Assembly: GCA_024233875.1 (NCBI GenBank)
Contig: JACKPB010000005.1
Location: 62,001 to 126,000 of the forward strand
Source: Leptospiraceae bacterium
GTDB lineage: Bacteria > Spirochaetota > Leptospiria > Leptospirales > Leptospiraceae
Direction of reading: 5' to 3'
DNA: 64,000 nt
Shown: positions 1 to 9,002 of the stretch, one piece after another
How positions within the stretch are numbered: position 1 is the stretch's first letter
Layout of the letters: each line of letters opens with the position of its first letter
Program-made: the position numbers and the translations under genes
The notes under the pieces: generated by a model
Told to the model about the DNA's origin: nothing
The model's database searches: none
Seen by the model: the letters and a program-made list of their open reading frames with translations, nothing else

Positions 1-1535
1 AATAATAAATATAGAAAAATTCTGGCTTCTTCATGAATAAACTTTCGGTATTCCAGATACTTGAATCCCATCTCATAGTACTTTTGATCATGAGGATTGT
101 AGTATATCAAACTAAAATGATGGGATTGATCTGAAGATGATTCACGGAATATTCGTTCGGTCTTACCCGGTATAGGTTTCAGGAAGTGTAGTACAGCTTT
201 TTTCAATTCAAAATCACTCAGATCAGGATGGTCTTCAAGGTAACTAAATATCGCAGTTTGAAAAGGTTTCAATTCTTCAGTTTCATCATTGAAAAGTTTT
301 CTGACTCTTTCCGAAAATTGTTTTTCCGGTAACTCAACTACAGTATTGTATTTCTTTAAAAGTAAGACTTCAATTTCCTTGAATTTTTCTTCTATACTAA
401 TTTCATTTCTATCCCCGGTATACTTACTTAAAAAAGCTTTGTGATAGGGTATCAGGAATTCTTTGGTAGCTTGATTCAGGTCAGAATGAAAGTAAAGAAT
501 GTCCACTTCTCCGGGATTTTTTCCTGAAGTTAGGGTTTGAAGCACAAAGCTTTTGTAATAGACCTTATGTATGTCAACATCCTCATAGGTATCAAATTGC
601 AACCCGGATGGATTGTAATCCATAATAAGACTTTCTGATATGGGATCATACACCTTACGGTACGAAAGATCCGGGACCTCTTCCGGATATGCTATGGAAT
701 TGGGGAGATCTTTGATTTTCATCTGCAGGTAAACTTCATCCCGATTTCCAATCGCATAGTAAGAAAAAAAGTTATAGATAACCATGAATACCAAAAAGCT
801 AACTCCGAGAATTTTTACCATAAAGGTTGTTTTATCCATGGTTCTGTTGATAAATGCTACAAGGATAATGAAATTTCCGGTTAGTGTAAAAAGACTGAGT
901 ACTACTAGATATGTTCCCCTATCAACATGACCGAGTTTATTCAAAACATTGAAAATTCCCGGAACAAGAAGTGCAATGATTAGCCCGATAAGCAAAATGA
1001 ACATATAGTATTTATCCCTTCCCTTCAGGGTAAACACACGCCATAGAGCAGAGAATACAGAAGTCAGAATGTAAATGAGTGTAACCAATCCGTATACCTT
1101 CAGGTAATCAGGAAAATCATATTCGAAGTACTCTCCATCAATTTTAAAAAAATATCTTCTCGACATCGTAATACTTATTAGATAGATGATTAAAATAATA
1201 TTGATAGAGAAATGAGTTATCATTAAATATTTGGAAAACTTCGGGTTGTCCAATTTCGGAAAGTGTAAAATGAATTGTGGATACAGGGCAAAATTGAATA
1301 GAATCCCACTGAGGGTAATGATTCGAAAAATTGAAGAATTACCATAAATTCCGTGGGTAAATACATACCCCAAACCTGCTATCGCTCCAAACGCAAAACC
1401 AACCATGAGAAATGTTGAAGCAAGGGAACGGTTTTGAATTTTAAATACAAAGATGCTGGTGAGAAAAAACAGAATTGTATTTTCTAAGGTAGAGATAAAC
1501 GGATAATTAACAAAAACATTTTCTAGCAGATTCAT
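1..1535 (-). CDS. Polytopic membrane sensor protein, C-terminus outside window (partial)
   Basis: An open frame runs on the minus strand from the ATG at 1535 to the window edge without a stop, giving at least 511 residues. The first ~270 residues form about eight hydrophobic segments and end in a segment around ILGVSFLVFMVIYNFF. A hydrophilic domain of roughly 230 residues follows, and hydrophobicity returns at the edge (IFLYLL), so the soluble part looks like a sensor flanked by membrane segments. This resembles the N-terminal half of spirochaetal signalling proteins (7TM region, extracytoplasmic sensor, then a SpoIIE-type phosphatase or cyclase output). The output domain lies beyond the window, so the enzymatic class is an inference. 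The stop codon is not visible. Confidence 0.6.
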   Translation of the reverse strand, partial: MNLLENVFVNYPFISTLENTILFFLTSIFVFKIQNRSLASTFLMVGFAFGAIAGLGYVFTHGIYGNSSIFRIITLSGILFNFALYPQFILHFPKLDNPKFSKYLMITHFSINIILIIYLISITMSRRYFFKIDGEYFEYDFPDYLKVYGLVTLIYILTSVFSALWRVFTLKGRDKYYMFILLIGLIIALLVPGIFNVLNKLGHVDRGTYLVVLSLFTLTGNFIILVAFINRTMDKTTFMVKILGVSFLVFMVIYNFFSYYAIGNRDEVYLQMKIKDLPNSIAYPEEVPDLSYRKVYDPISESLIMDYNPSGLQFDTYEDVDIHKVYYKSFVLQTLTSGKNPGEVDILYFHSDLNQATKEFLIPYHKAFLSKYTGDRNEISIEEKFKEIEVLLLKKYNTVVELPEKQFSERVRKLFNDETEELKPFQTAIFSYLEDHPDLSDFELKKAVLHFLKPIPGKTERIFRESSSDQSHHFSLIYYNPHDQKYYEMGFKYLEYRKFIHEEARIFLYLL

Positions 1536-1780
1536 CGGGTATCAACATAGAGACAGAATTCAAGAATGCAAGTATTTATAGTAATTTTATAAAAATTAAT
1601 CTTTCAGCTGAGAGTCCTGCAATCGTACTTTTTTGGAAAAAATTTCTCATAGTTTAAGTTCCCAAAAAAATGTTGCCTTCTGCCCCATAATCAAAAAATC
1701 ATAGGTAGAGTAGCAATTACTTATAAAAATACAGAATTAACAATTTTAAATCCTTAGATTTACTATTGGAGGAAGAGTTC

Positions 1781-4009
1781 ATGACAAACCAAAACCCCAA
1801 GATTATCTGGACTGCTATAGATGAGGCTCCGGCTCTCGCCACTTATTCACTGCTCCCGATCGTCAATGCTTTCACAAAATCAGCCGGTGTGGTTGTTGAA
1901 ACCCGGGATATATCTCTTTCCGGTAGAATTTTGGCTAATTTTCCGGAAAACCTTACTGAAGACCAAAAAATTCCGGATGAACTAACCGCTCTCGGAGAAC
2001 TGACTCTGAAACCGGAAGCTAATATTATCAAACTACCCAATATCAGCGCTTCCATTCCTCAGTTGAGGGCAGCCATTAAAGAACTTCAGGAGAAAGGCTA
2101 TAAGATTCCGGACTATCCGGAAAATCCGACAAATGAAGATGAGAAAAAAATCAAAGAAAGATATGCCAAAGTTCTCGGAAGTGCTGTGAATCCTGTCCTC
2201 AGAGAAGGTAATTCTGATAGAAGGGCCCCTGAATCAGTTAAAAATTATGCTAAAAAATTCCCCCACAAAATGGGTGAATGGAAAAAAGATTCCAAATCCC
2301 ATGTTTCGACTATGACATCAGGAGATTTTTTTCATAATGAGAAAGCGGTTACCATACCCGGTGATACAAAAGCCAAAATCGAGTTTGTATCCAAAGATGG
2401 CTCTTCCAAAGTTCTAAAAGAAAACATTTCCCTTTCAGCTGGAGAGATTGTTGATTCTACTTTTATGAGCAAAAAAGCCCTGGTAAAATTTCTCGAAGCA
2501 GAGATAGCAGACGCTAAAAAACGCGGTGTCCTATTTTCCCTCCACATGAAAGCAACTATGATGAAAGTTTCTGATCCCATAATTTTCGGTCATTGTGTTA
2601 AGGTATTTTATAAACCAATAATAGAGAAATATGCCAAAGAAATTGCCGAATTGAAAGTGAATTTCAACAGTGGTATCGGTGACCTGTATTCAAAATTGAA
2701 TCAATTGCCCGCAGAGAAAAAGGCTGCAATCGAAGCAGATATTGCTGAAATTTACAAAGAGCAACCTCCTCTGGCTATGGTGGATTCAGATAAGGGTATC
2801 ACAAATCTTCATGTTCCCAGTGATATCATCATCGATGCATCCATGCCTGCCGCGATTCGTGCGGGTGGAAAGATGTGGGGACCTGATGGAAAAGAACATG
2901 ATGCAAAATTCACCATTCCGGATAGTTCTTATGCCCCCCTATACCACGCAACGATTGAAAACTGCATTCAAAATGGAGCTCTGGACCCAACAAAAATTGG
3001 AACAGTTCCCAATGTGGGACTGATGGCCAAAAAAGCCGAAGAATATGGATCCCATGGGACAACCTTTGAAGTTCCCGCCGATGGAAAAATGAGAGTTGTA
3101 GATTCCTCAGGAAATATCATCCATGAAGACGATGTGGAAGAAGGGGATATCTGGAGAATGGTTATGGTCAAGGATGAAGCCATTCGCGACTGGGTAAAGC
3201 TTGCTATCAATCGTGCCCGTGCTACAGGTTGGCCGGCAGTTTTCTGGTTGGATGAAGAAAGAGCTCATACTAGAGAACTAAAGAAAAAAGTAGAACTCTA
3301 TCTGAAAGATCATGACACAAATGGATTGGACATTCGTATCCTGGATGTTTACTCTGCCGCCAAACTTTCTATTGAAAGAATGAGAGAAGGATTGAATACA
3401 ATCTCCGTAACAGGTAACGTTTTGAGAGATTACAATACAGATCTTTATCCGATCATTGAACTCGGAACCTCTGCGAAAATGCTATCCATTGTTCCTCTTA
3501 TGAATGGTGGTGGTTTGTTTGAAACAGGTGCGGGTGGTTCTGCTCCCAAGCATGTTCAACAACTGGTCTCAGAAAACTATTTACGATGGGATTCCCTCGG
3601 TGAATTCCTTGCTCTTGTTCCCTCCCTCGAACACATTGCGATTTCGACTAAAAATCCAAGAGCCAATGTCCTGGCAACAGCTCTGGACAAAGCTACAGGA
3701 AAACTTCTGGACAATAACAAATCTCCGGCAAGAAAAGTGGGTCAGATCGATAATAGGGGAAGCCATTTTTACCTGGCTCTCTACTGGGCAGAAGCACTTT
3801 CCGAACAATCCGATGATGCAGATCTCAAAAACAAGTTTGGAGAGATAGTTAAGAAGTTGAAAGAAAATGAAGCTAAAATCAATGAAGAATTGCTTTCAGT
3901 TCAGGGTAAGCCAGCAGACATAGGTGGATACTATCGACCTGATTTACCGAAGGTAACCTCAGTTATGAGACCGAGTCCTACACTGAACTCGATCATAGAC
4001 TCCATTTAA
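1781..4009 (+). CDS. icd: Monomeric NADP-dependent isocitrate dehydrogenase
   Basis: Oxidatively decarboxylates isocitrate to 2-oxoglutarate with NADP+ in the TCA cycle (EC 1.1.1.42). The protein is the large monomeric type (IDH-II), 742 residues against a family norm of about 740. It carries the family signatures STMTSGDFFHNEKA, MKATMMKVSDPIIFGH and the C-terminal region with GGGLFETGAGGSAPKH. The ATG at 1781 is preferred over an in-frame TTG at 1766, because GGAGG at 1768-1772 lies between them and gives ideal ribosome-binding spacing. It stands alone: divergent from the membrane sensor upstream and followed by a strong hairpin terminator. Codon use matches its neighbours. Confidence 0.97.
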   Translation: MTNQNPKIIWTAIDEAPALATYSLLPIVNAFTKSAGVVVETRDISLSGRILANFPENLTEDQKIPDELTALGELTLKPEANIIKLPNISASIPQLRAAIKELQEKGYKIPDYPENPTNEDEKKIKERYAKVLGSAVNPVLREGNSDRRAPESVKNYAKKFPHKMGEWKKDSKSHVSTMTSGDFFHNEKAVTIPGDTKAKIEFVSKDGSSKVLKENISLSAGEIVDSTFMSKKALVKFLEAEIADAKKRGVLFSLHMKATMMKVSDPIIFGHCVKVFYKPIIEKYAKEIAELKVNFNSGIGDLYSKLNQLPAEKKAAIEADIAEIYKEQPPLAMVDSDKGITNLHVPSDIIIDASMPAAIRAGGKMWGPDGKEHDAKFTIPDSSYAPLYHATIENCIQNGALDPTKIGTVPNVGLMAKKAEEYGSHGTTFEVPADGKMRVVDSSGNIIHEDDVEEGDIWRMVMVKDEAIRDWVKLAINRARATGWPAVFWLDEERAHTRELKKKVELYLKDHDTNGLDIRILDVYSAAKLSIERMREGLNTISVTGNVLRDYNTDLYPIIELGTSAKMLSIVPLMNGGGLFETGAGGSAPKHVQQLVSENYLRWDSLGEFLALVPSLEHIAISTKNPRANVLATALDKATGKLLDNNKSPARKVGQIDNRGSHFYLALYWAEALSEQSDDADLKNKFGEIVKKLKENEAKINEELLSVQGKPADIGGYYRPDLPKVTSVMRPSPTLNSIIDSI

Positions 4010-4023
4010 TTTTCAAAATTTAT

Positions 4024-4065
4024 AATTTCCTATCACAAATTTCAATCTGTGGTAGGAAATTTTTT
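4024..4065 (+). terminator. Intrinsic terminator after icd, probably bidirectional
   Basis: A 14-base stem (AATTTCCTATCACA paired with TGTGGTAGGAAATT, one G-U wobble) and a 10-base loop are followed by a run of T to 4065. It lies 15 bases after the icd stop and 9 bases beyond the end of the convergent gene at 4074, so it may serve both. Confidence 0.85.
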
Positions 4066-4073
4066 GACTTTGA

Positions 4074-4718
4074 TTATGCTTCCAGTAATCTATTCATAAA
4101 ATCTTTACTTTCATGAATAGACCTCAAATACATATCTTTGAGAGAAATATAATCCGGAATGCTTTTTTCTGACCAGAACTTATCATCATTTAAACCTATA
4201 AATATAGCATTTTTAGAATTGGATCTGGGCTCCATAAATAGATTGAAACGTAGAGAATTTTTCTTTTTTATTTCCAAACGAATGTGATACGGCCTGACCA
4301 TTTCAAAATCCTCAATCGGATCCATTTCTTTTGCAAAGAACTTTCGATACATCCATTCTTCACAGCTGAAAGGTAGGTTAATCCACTCCTGTTCTGAATT
4401 TATACCGATTGATGAAAATGGAAAATGAAAATTTGGTAAAATATGAGACAATTTCTCAAGAATCTCCAGAGATTTTTCCACTACAGAATCAACGTCAGTT
4501 GTTGTGATTTGAATTCGGTTGGGATTGATGAGTACATTTGGAACCGGAGGTTCCGGAACAATTTTCGAGATTACAAATCCCTCCGGAGTCACCATTGTAT
4601 TCGTATAGTAAGGATCACCGAAGAAATCGAGACAAAACCTACGATCCAATTCAGGTAAACCCTGAAGTGGGCTTTCCCAAATTCCTACAAAACTTGCAGA
4701 GATGACTCTATGATTCAT
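4074..4718 (-). CDS. Conserved hypothetical protein downstream of sufB
   Basis: A 214-residue soluble protein with no signal peptide or membrane segment. I do not recognise a domain. It has a mixed alpha/beta composition with a Pro-rich patch (VPEPPVPNVLINPN) near residue 55 and few cysteines, so it is not an obvious Fe-S carrier. The start lies 6 bases after the sufB stop, so it is almost certainly co-transcribed with sufB and could have an accessory role there. That link is from context only. Confidence 0.6.
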   Translation of the reverse strand: MNHRVISASFVGIWESPLQGLPELDRRFCLDFFGDPYYTNTMVTPEGFVISKIVPEPPVPNVLINPNRIQITTTDVDSVVEKSLEILEKLSHILPNFHFPFSSIGINSEQEWINLPFSCEEWMYRKFFAKEMDPIEDFEMVRPYHIRLEIKKKNSLRFNLFMEPRSNSKNAIFIGLNDDKFWSEKSIPDYISLKDMYLRSIHESKDFMNRLLEA

Positions 4719-4724
4719 AATGAT

Positions 4725-6134
4725 CTAGGCGAATGCTTTTCTTTCCTGAATAGGAGATTCCGAAATTACTTTTCCATCTTCGAGAATCATCCGAATCAAT
4801 CGGGACATTTCAACAGAGTACTCAACATTCAATTCTTTCACAATGCTTTCACAAAATCCATTGACAATCAGAAGTTTTGCATCATCTTCTGATACTCCCC
4901 TGGTTTGAAGATAAAAGAGTTGGTCTTCATCAATTTTAGATACAGTAGCTTCATAGTTCAGAGCACCATGCTCTCCGGAGATATCATTATAGGGATAGGC
5001 ATGAGAGGAAGAATGATCGTCCATGATCAAACCATCACATTTTACATGACTGAAACTGTCCTTGGATGAGGGTTCAAATTTGACAAGACCCCTGTATGAA
5101 TTCACACCACCATCGAGAGAGATTCCCTTAGCCAGAACATTGGATCGGGTATTTTTTCCCACATGAATGATTCGTGCTCCGGTATCCTGAATCTGTGAAT
5201 TCCCGGCAAAAGCAAGAGAAAGTACCGAACCTGTGGAATGATCTCCTTTCAGAACAATACCGGGATATTTGATTGTATTGGCTCCGATATTGCAATCTGT
5301 CCAGGTAATGTGTGCTTCTTCATAGCAGACTCCCCTTTTGACAGTCCAGTTGTACATATTTTTCTTCCAGTTTTGAATTGTGGTGTAATTGATTTTTGCC
5401 CCACGAAGTGCGATCAATTCGACAACTGCAGTGTGAAAATTTGTTCCTTTGTCCTGAACGGAACTGCATCCTTCACTGTACTCAATTTCTGCACCCTCAT
5501 CTGCTATCAAAAGAGTCCTTTCATATTGTCCAGAAGATTCTGCTGTAACTTTGAAATATGCCTGAAGAGGCATGGGAGTTTTTACTCCTTTGGGGCAATA
5601 TGCAAATGAGCCTCCACTGAATACACAACTGTTCAAGGCTGAAAATTTATTATCACCTATTGTCACTACAGTTCCGAGGTATTTTCTTACCAAATCGGGA
5701 TACTCTCTAATAGCCGTGTCGATATCACAGAAAATAATTCCCAGATCATTGAGTTCTTTTTTGACATTCGCATAAACGGTTTCAGAATCATTCATAGCCT
5801 CTATTCCGGCCAGGTACTTACGCTCATGTTCCGGAATCCCCAATTTTTCAAAACTTCTGAGTACTTCCGGATCGACTTCATCCCATGATTTTTTCTTTTT
5901 TTGATTGGAACCTACGTAGTGAACATAATTTTCAATATCTACTGAAAATTCTGGGAAGAAACCCCAGGTTGGCATTTCTTTCTGAAGATAGATTTCAAAA
6001 GCCTTCAATCGAAACTCAGTCATCCATCCCGGCTCATTTTTAATATGTGAGATTGACTCTACTACTTTTTTGCTTAAACCTTTCGGAAATGAATCAGCCT
6101 GATAATAATCACTTAGTTTCAAAGTATCTTCCAT
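4725..6134 (-). CDS. sufB: Fe-S cluster assembly protein SufB
   Basis: Scaffold component of the SUF iron-sulfur assembly system; in other bacteria it works as the SufBC2D complex with SufC ATPase and SufD. The 469-residue length and full-length similarity fit SufB: N-terminal GWMTEFRLKAFEIY, the FSALNSCVFSGGSFAYCPKG segment, the beta-helix core with DCNIGANTIKYPG and HVGKNTRSN, and a C-terminal SRGVSE-like region (TRGVSEDDAKLLIVNGFCE). No sufC, sufD or sufS lies beside it in this window, so the rest of the system must be elsewhere. The ATG at 6134 follows GGGGG by 7 bases. Two different inverted repeats fill the 73-base upstream gap and suggest regulated expression. Confidence 0.95.
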   Translation of the reverse strand: MEDTLKLSDYYQADSFPKGLSKKVVESISHIKNEPGWMTEFRLKAFEIYLQKEMPTWGFFPEFSVDIENYVHYVGSNQKKKKSWDEVDPEVLRSFEKLGIPEHERKYLAGIEAMNDSETVYANVKKELNDLGIIFCDIDTAIREYPDLVRKYLGTVVTIGDNKFSALNSCVFSGGSFAYCPKGVKTPMPLQAYFKVTAESSGQYERTLLIADEGAEIEYSEGCSSVQDKGTNFHTAVVELIALRGAKINYTTIQNWKKNMYNWTVKRGVCYEEAHITWTDCNIGANTIKYPGIVLKGDHSTGSVLSLAFAGNSQIQDTGARIIHVGKNTRSNVLAKGISLDGGVNSYRGLVKFEPSSKDSFSHVKCDGLIMDDHSSSHAYPYNDISGEHGALNYEATVSKIDEDQLFYLQTRGVSEDDAKLLIVNGFCESIVKELNVEYSVEMSRLIRMILEDGKVISESPIQERKAFA

Positions 6135-6166
6135 TTATCTGCCCCCTGTTTTAAGGTCACTCTGTT

Positions 6167-6184
6167 GACATTCCTGAGAATGTC
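6167..6184. promoter_or_regulatory. Inverted repeat GACATTC-N4-GAATGTC upstream of sufB
   Basis: A perfect 7+7 inverted repeat with a 4-base spacer, 33-50 bases upstream of the sufB ATG. Position and symmetry fit an operator for a dimeric regulator. The cognate protein is unknown; an Rrf2/IscR-type or LexA-like repressor are guesses. Confidence 0.5.
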
Positions 6185-6190
6185 CAGTAT

Positions 6191-6207
6191 TTTAGAATTA
6201 TTCTAAA
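6191..6207. promoter_or_regulatory. PerR/Fur-box-like palindrome TTTAGAAT-T-ATTCTAAA
   Basis: A perfect 8-1-8 palindrome directly after the stop of the MORN gene and 57 bases upstream of sufB. It closely resembles the Bacillus PerR box (TTATAATNATTATAA). A possible -10 (TAAAAT on the minus strand) overlaps its sufB-proximal end. Control of sufB by a Fur-family metal or peroxide sensor is an inference. Confidence 0.55.
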
Positions 6208-6783
6208 TTATTTCTTGGATCCATTGACCCACTTTCCGGAATAAGCTTTCTTGTAGACAATTCCCTTCCCATGTTTTTGTCCATTGTACCATGTACCTAA
6301 GAACAACTCTCCATTAGGGGAAATCATTATCCCACGACCATGCATAGCATCTTCTTTGAAGGTACCTTCGTATCGTGAACCATCCGAAAAAATATAGATA
6401 CCCCGACCGTGAAATTTACCATTTTTGAATTTTCCTGCATATGCCTCACCATTAGCCAGATAGAATCTACCCGAGCCGTAAGGTAGGTTTTTTCTATACT
6501 TTCCGATATAGATAGCTCCATTTGTAAAATCCATCCTGCCCGTTCCATGGGAGAGACCTGCCTTCATATCCCCCTCGTATCTGGTTCCATCTGCAGAGAG
6601 ATAGATTCCTTTTCCGTCCGGCAAGCCGTTTACAAAGTCTCCTTCATAACGATCCCCATTGGAAAAACTATACGTTCCTCTACCATTCGTACAATTACCG
6701 GAAATACATTCATCTGCACTCAGGTTAAGGACGAGGAGAGAAAAAAGAAGGAAACTGGATGTTAGTATGTTTTTAAGATTCAA
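6208..6783 (-). CDS. Secreted MORN-repeat protein
   Basis: 191 residues with a signal peptide (hydrophobic stretch, cleavage likely after LNLSA). At least six MORN repeats follow, with pattern Y-x-G-x(6)-G-x-G, for example RYEGDFVNGLPDGKG and RYEGTFKEDAMHGRG. A CISGNC pair follows the signal peptide and matches the CLGGNC of the next gene. MORN repeats form beta-hairpin surfaces for protein or lipid contact. The start is a TTG behind AGGTAAAG, 8 bases after the stop of the paralogue at 6792-7199. Function unknown; presumably periplasmic or surface. Confidence 0.8.
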   Translation of the reverse strand: MNLKNILTSSFLLFSLLVLNLSADECISGNCTNGRGTYSFSNGDRYEGDFVNGLPDGKGIYLSADGTRYEGDMKAGLSHGTGRMDFTNGAIYIGKYRKNLPYGSGRFYLANGEAYAGKFKNGKFHGRGIYIFSDGSRYEGTFKEDAMHGRGIMISPNGELFLGTWYNGQKHGKGIVYKKAYSGKWVNGSKK

Positions 6784-6791
6784 TATTCACT

Positions 6792-7199
6792 TTACCTACT
6801 GTCTATTTGATTGAAAGGACTTTCCTCCACTACTTTCCCATTATTCCAAACTGCTGTAAAGAGCATTTTTCCTTTATCGTCATACATGGTTCCATTTCCA
6901 TGAGCAACACTATCCTTCCATTCTCCAACATAACGGGTTCCATCCTGAAAGATCAAAACCCCTCTCCCATTCGCCTTTCCGTTTTTCCATTCACCGGTGT
7001 ATTCATTTCCATTTTTGTATTTCAATACACCTCGTCCGCTGGCCATACCATCTTTCCATTCACCGGTATAGATATCTCCGCGGGGGAATTCTGCTGTTCC
7101 GTATCCATTTTCACAATTTCCCCCCAAGCACTTGGCTGATAGAGAGATATTCCAGGTCAAAATGGCAAAAATGATAAAAATTCCAAACTTACTCTTCAT
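6792..7199 (-). CDS. Secreted MORN-repeat protein (shorter paralogue)
   Basis: 135 residues: signal peptide ending near SLSA, a CLGGNC pair, then about four MORN repeats (YTGEWKDGMASGRG, YTGEWKNGKANGRG, YVGEWKDSVAHGNG). The ATG at 7199 is chosen over an upstream ATG at 7214 because the ribosome-binding GGAGAGG lies between them. It looks like a tandem duplicate of the longer protein at 6208-6783, with fewer repeats. It sits 18 bases after the GMC oxidoreductase, so the two MORN proteins probably share its transcript. Confidence 0.8.
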   Translation of the reverse strand: MKSKFGIFIIFAILTWNISLSAKCLGGNCENGYGTAEFPRGDIYTGEWKDGMASGRGVLKYKNGNEYTGEWKNGKANGRGVLIFQDGTRYVGEWKDSVAHGNGTMYDDKGKMLFTAVWNNGKVVEESPFNQIDSR

Positions 7200-7217
7200 C
7201 AAAATCCTCTCCATATC

Positions 7218-9002
7218 TTATTTTTTCTTTTTCAAGATCGATTTTTTCTTTACAGGAGCTTTCTTTTTAGACTGTGATTTTTTTTTGGATTTTTGAACCG
7301 GGGCTTCTTTTTCATTGAGCTCAACCTTGGGTTCAGAGATTTTCTTATCGTTGCCAGTCAAAATAGATTCAATACCCCAATTTTTTTCAAAATTCATCAC
7401 TCTTACTTGAGTTTCGTTTTTGGGAGGGATGAAAGACATTGCTCTCTCAGAAAGAGCTGTGATTGTCAAACTGGGATTGACTCCCAGATTGACCGGTATC
7501 ATGGAACCATCGCAAACTCTCAAATTTTGATATCCAAATACCCTGTTTTCGGTATCAATCACACCTGTTTCGGGACTGGATCCTATTGTGCAGCCACCCA
7601 GGATGTGTGCGGTAGTGGGTACATCCATAAGAACTTCATTCATACTGCTTCTTCCGACTCCATTGATCTTTTCTGCAAGCTTTCTTGCGAATTCATTTGC
7701 GATAGGAATGAAGGAAGGAATTTTCGTTCCCGTCTCCTGAACAGAACCCAAAAGTTTTTTGAAGGGCCAGAACCATCTTCTCCGTCTTACAATTTTTATG
7801 CTATTGTCAACGGATTGCATAACCAGAAGAATTATAGACCGTTTGGCAAATCCGAATGGCAAAGAGAATTGCAAACTCCTGATAGGATGCCTGAATAAAC
7901 TGAAAAGATACCTGATCTGACGGGGAATTTTTCCTCCTCCATCTACAAGATTTCCTGCAGCCAATAGAGACATGAAATCGGAACCAGCATTGTAACGTAC
8001 AGGTTCGATATGTGTGTTTTCATCCGGATAGACACTCGATGTGATTGCTATTCCTTTTGAATAATCTTTGTTTTTATCCAATGAGCTTACACCCACAATA
8101 GATTCGCTATTGGTTCGAACTGTATCCCCGAGAGCATTGGAAAGATTGGGCATCAATCCGCTTTCTTTCATTTTTAGTAAGAGCTCCATTGTCCCCAGAA
8201 CACCTGCTGAAAGAACAACAGATTTTGCAGTTAAATTTTTCTTGGGATTCCCCATGAATCCGGTTGTAGATTTCGTTTCAATCCGGTACCCTGAGGAACC
8301 ATTGTCTCCGAGAGGTACCAATTTGGTTGCTTTTGTCTCGGGTAGAATCACAACACCGTTCTTTTCGGCAAAGTAGAGATAATTCTTATCTAGTGTATTT
8401 TTAGCATTGAACCGACAACCGACCATACAGCCCCCGCAAAAATTACAGCTGTTCCTTTGAGGACCTTCACCGCCGAAATATGGATCAAAACTATCCTTGC
8501 CTGAAAAATTGATACCCACTGGAACTTTTTTGAATGTATCCTCCATACCAAATTCTCTGGCTGTTTCTTTCATTAAATCATCGACTTCCCAGGTTTTGGG
8601 ATTTTCTATCACTCCGAGCATACGTGAGGCGATATTATAATACTTCAATAACGAGTCCTTCCCACCCATTTCTTGAATGATAGCTCTCTGAAAAAAGTTT
8701 TCCGGAGGGACATATAAAGTGTTGGCATAGACCAGACTGCCCCCACCCACTCCGGCCCCACTCAAAATCATAACATCATTTAAGAGATCAATTCTTTGGA
8801 TACCATAGCAAAATAGTTTAGGAAACCAGGCAAATTTTCTAACATCAAAATTTGTTTTTGGAAAAGACTCAGAATCCCAACGTTTTCCTGATTCAATAAC
8901 TGCTACGCTGTAACCTTTTTGGGACAATCGAAAAGCAGAAACACTTCCACCAAAGCCAGATCCGATGATCACGAAATCATAATCATAATTTAAAGCGCTC
9001 AT
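7218..9002 (-). CDS. FAD-dependent GMC oxidoreductase, cholesterol-oxidase-like
   Basis: 594 residues. The N-terminus has the FAD-binding motif FVIIGSGFGGSVSA, then the GMC signature GAGVGGGSLVYANTL, a four-cysteine cluster CNFCGGCMVGC typical of the mycobacterial ChoD-like branch, and a C-terminal substrate/FAD region with GVNPSLTITALSERA. The family oxidises sterol or other alcohol groups; the substrate here is unknown. The last ~60 residues are an unusual Lys-rich tail (KKKSQSKKKAPVKKK) beyond the catalytic fold. The start overlaps the upstream YihY-like stop by 4 bases, so the two are translationally coupled. Confidence 0.88.
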   Translation of the reverse strand: MSALNYDYDFVIIGSGFGGSVSAFRLSQKGYSVAVIESGKRWDSESFPKTNFDVRKFAWFPKLFCYGIQRIDLLNDVMILSGAGVGGGSLVYANTLYVPPENFFQRAIIQEMGGKDSLLKYYNIASRMLGVIENPKTWEVDDLMKETAREFGMEDTFKKVPVGINFSGKDSFDPYFGGEGPQRNSCNFCGGCMVGCRFNAKNTLDKNYLYFAEKNGVVILPETKATKLVPLGDNGSSGYRIETKSTTGFMGNPKKNLTAKSVVLSAGVLGTMELLLKMKESGLMPNLSNALGDTVRTNSESIVGVSSLDKNKDYSKGIAITSSVYPDENTHIEPVRYNAGSDFMSLLAAGNLVDGGGKIPRQIRYLFSLFRHPIRSLQFSLPFGFAKRSIILLVMQSVDNSIKIVRRRRWFWPFKKLLGSVQETGTKIPSFIPIANEFARKLAEKINGVGRSSMNEVLMDVPTTAHILGGCTIGSSPETGVIDTENRVFGYQNLRVCDGSMIPVNLGVNPSLTITALSERAMSFIPPKNETQVRVMNFEKNWGIESILTGNDKKISEPKVELNEKEAPVQKSKKKSQSKKKAPVKKKSILKKKK

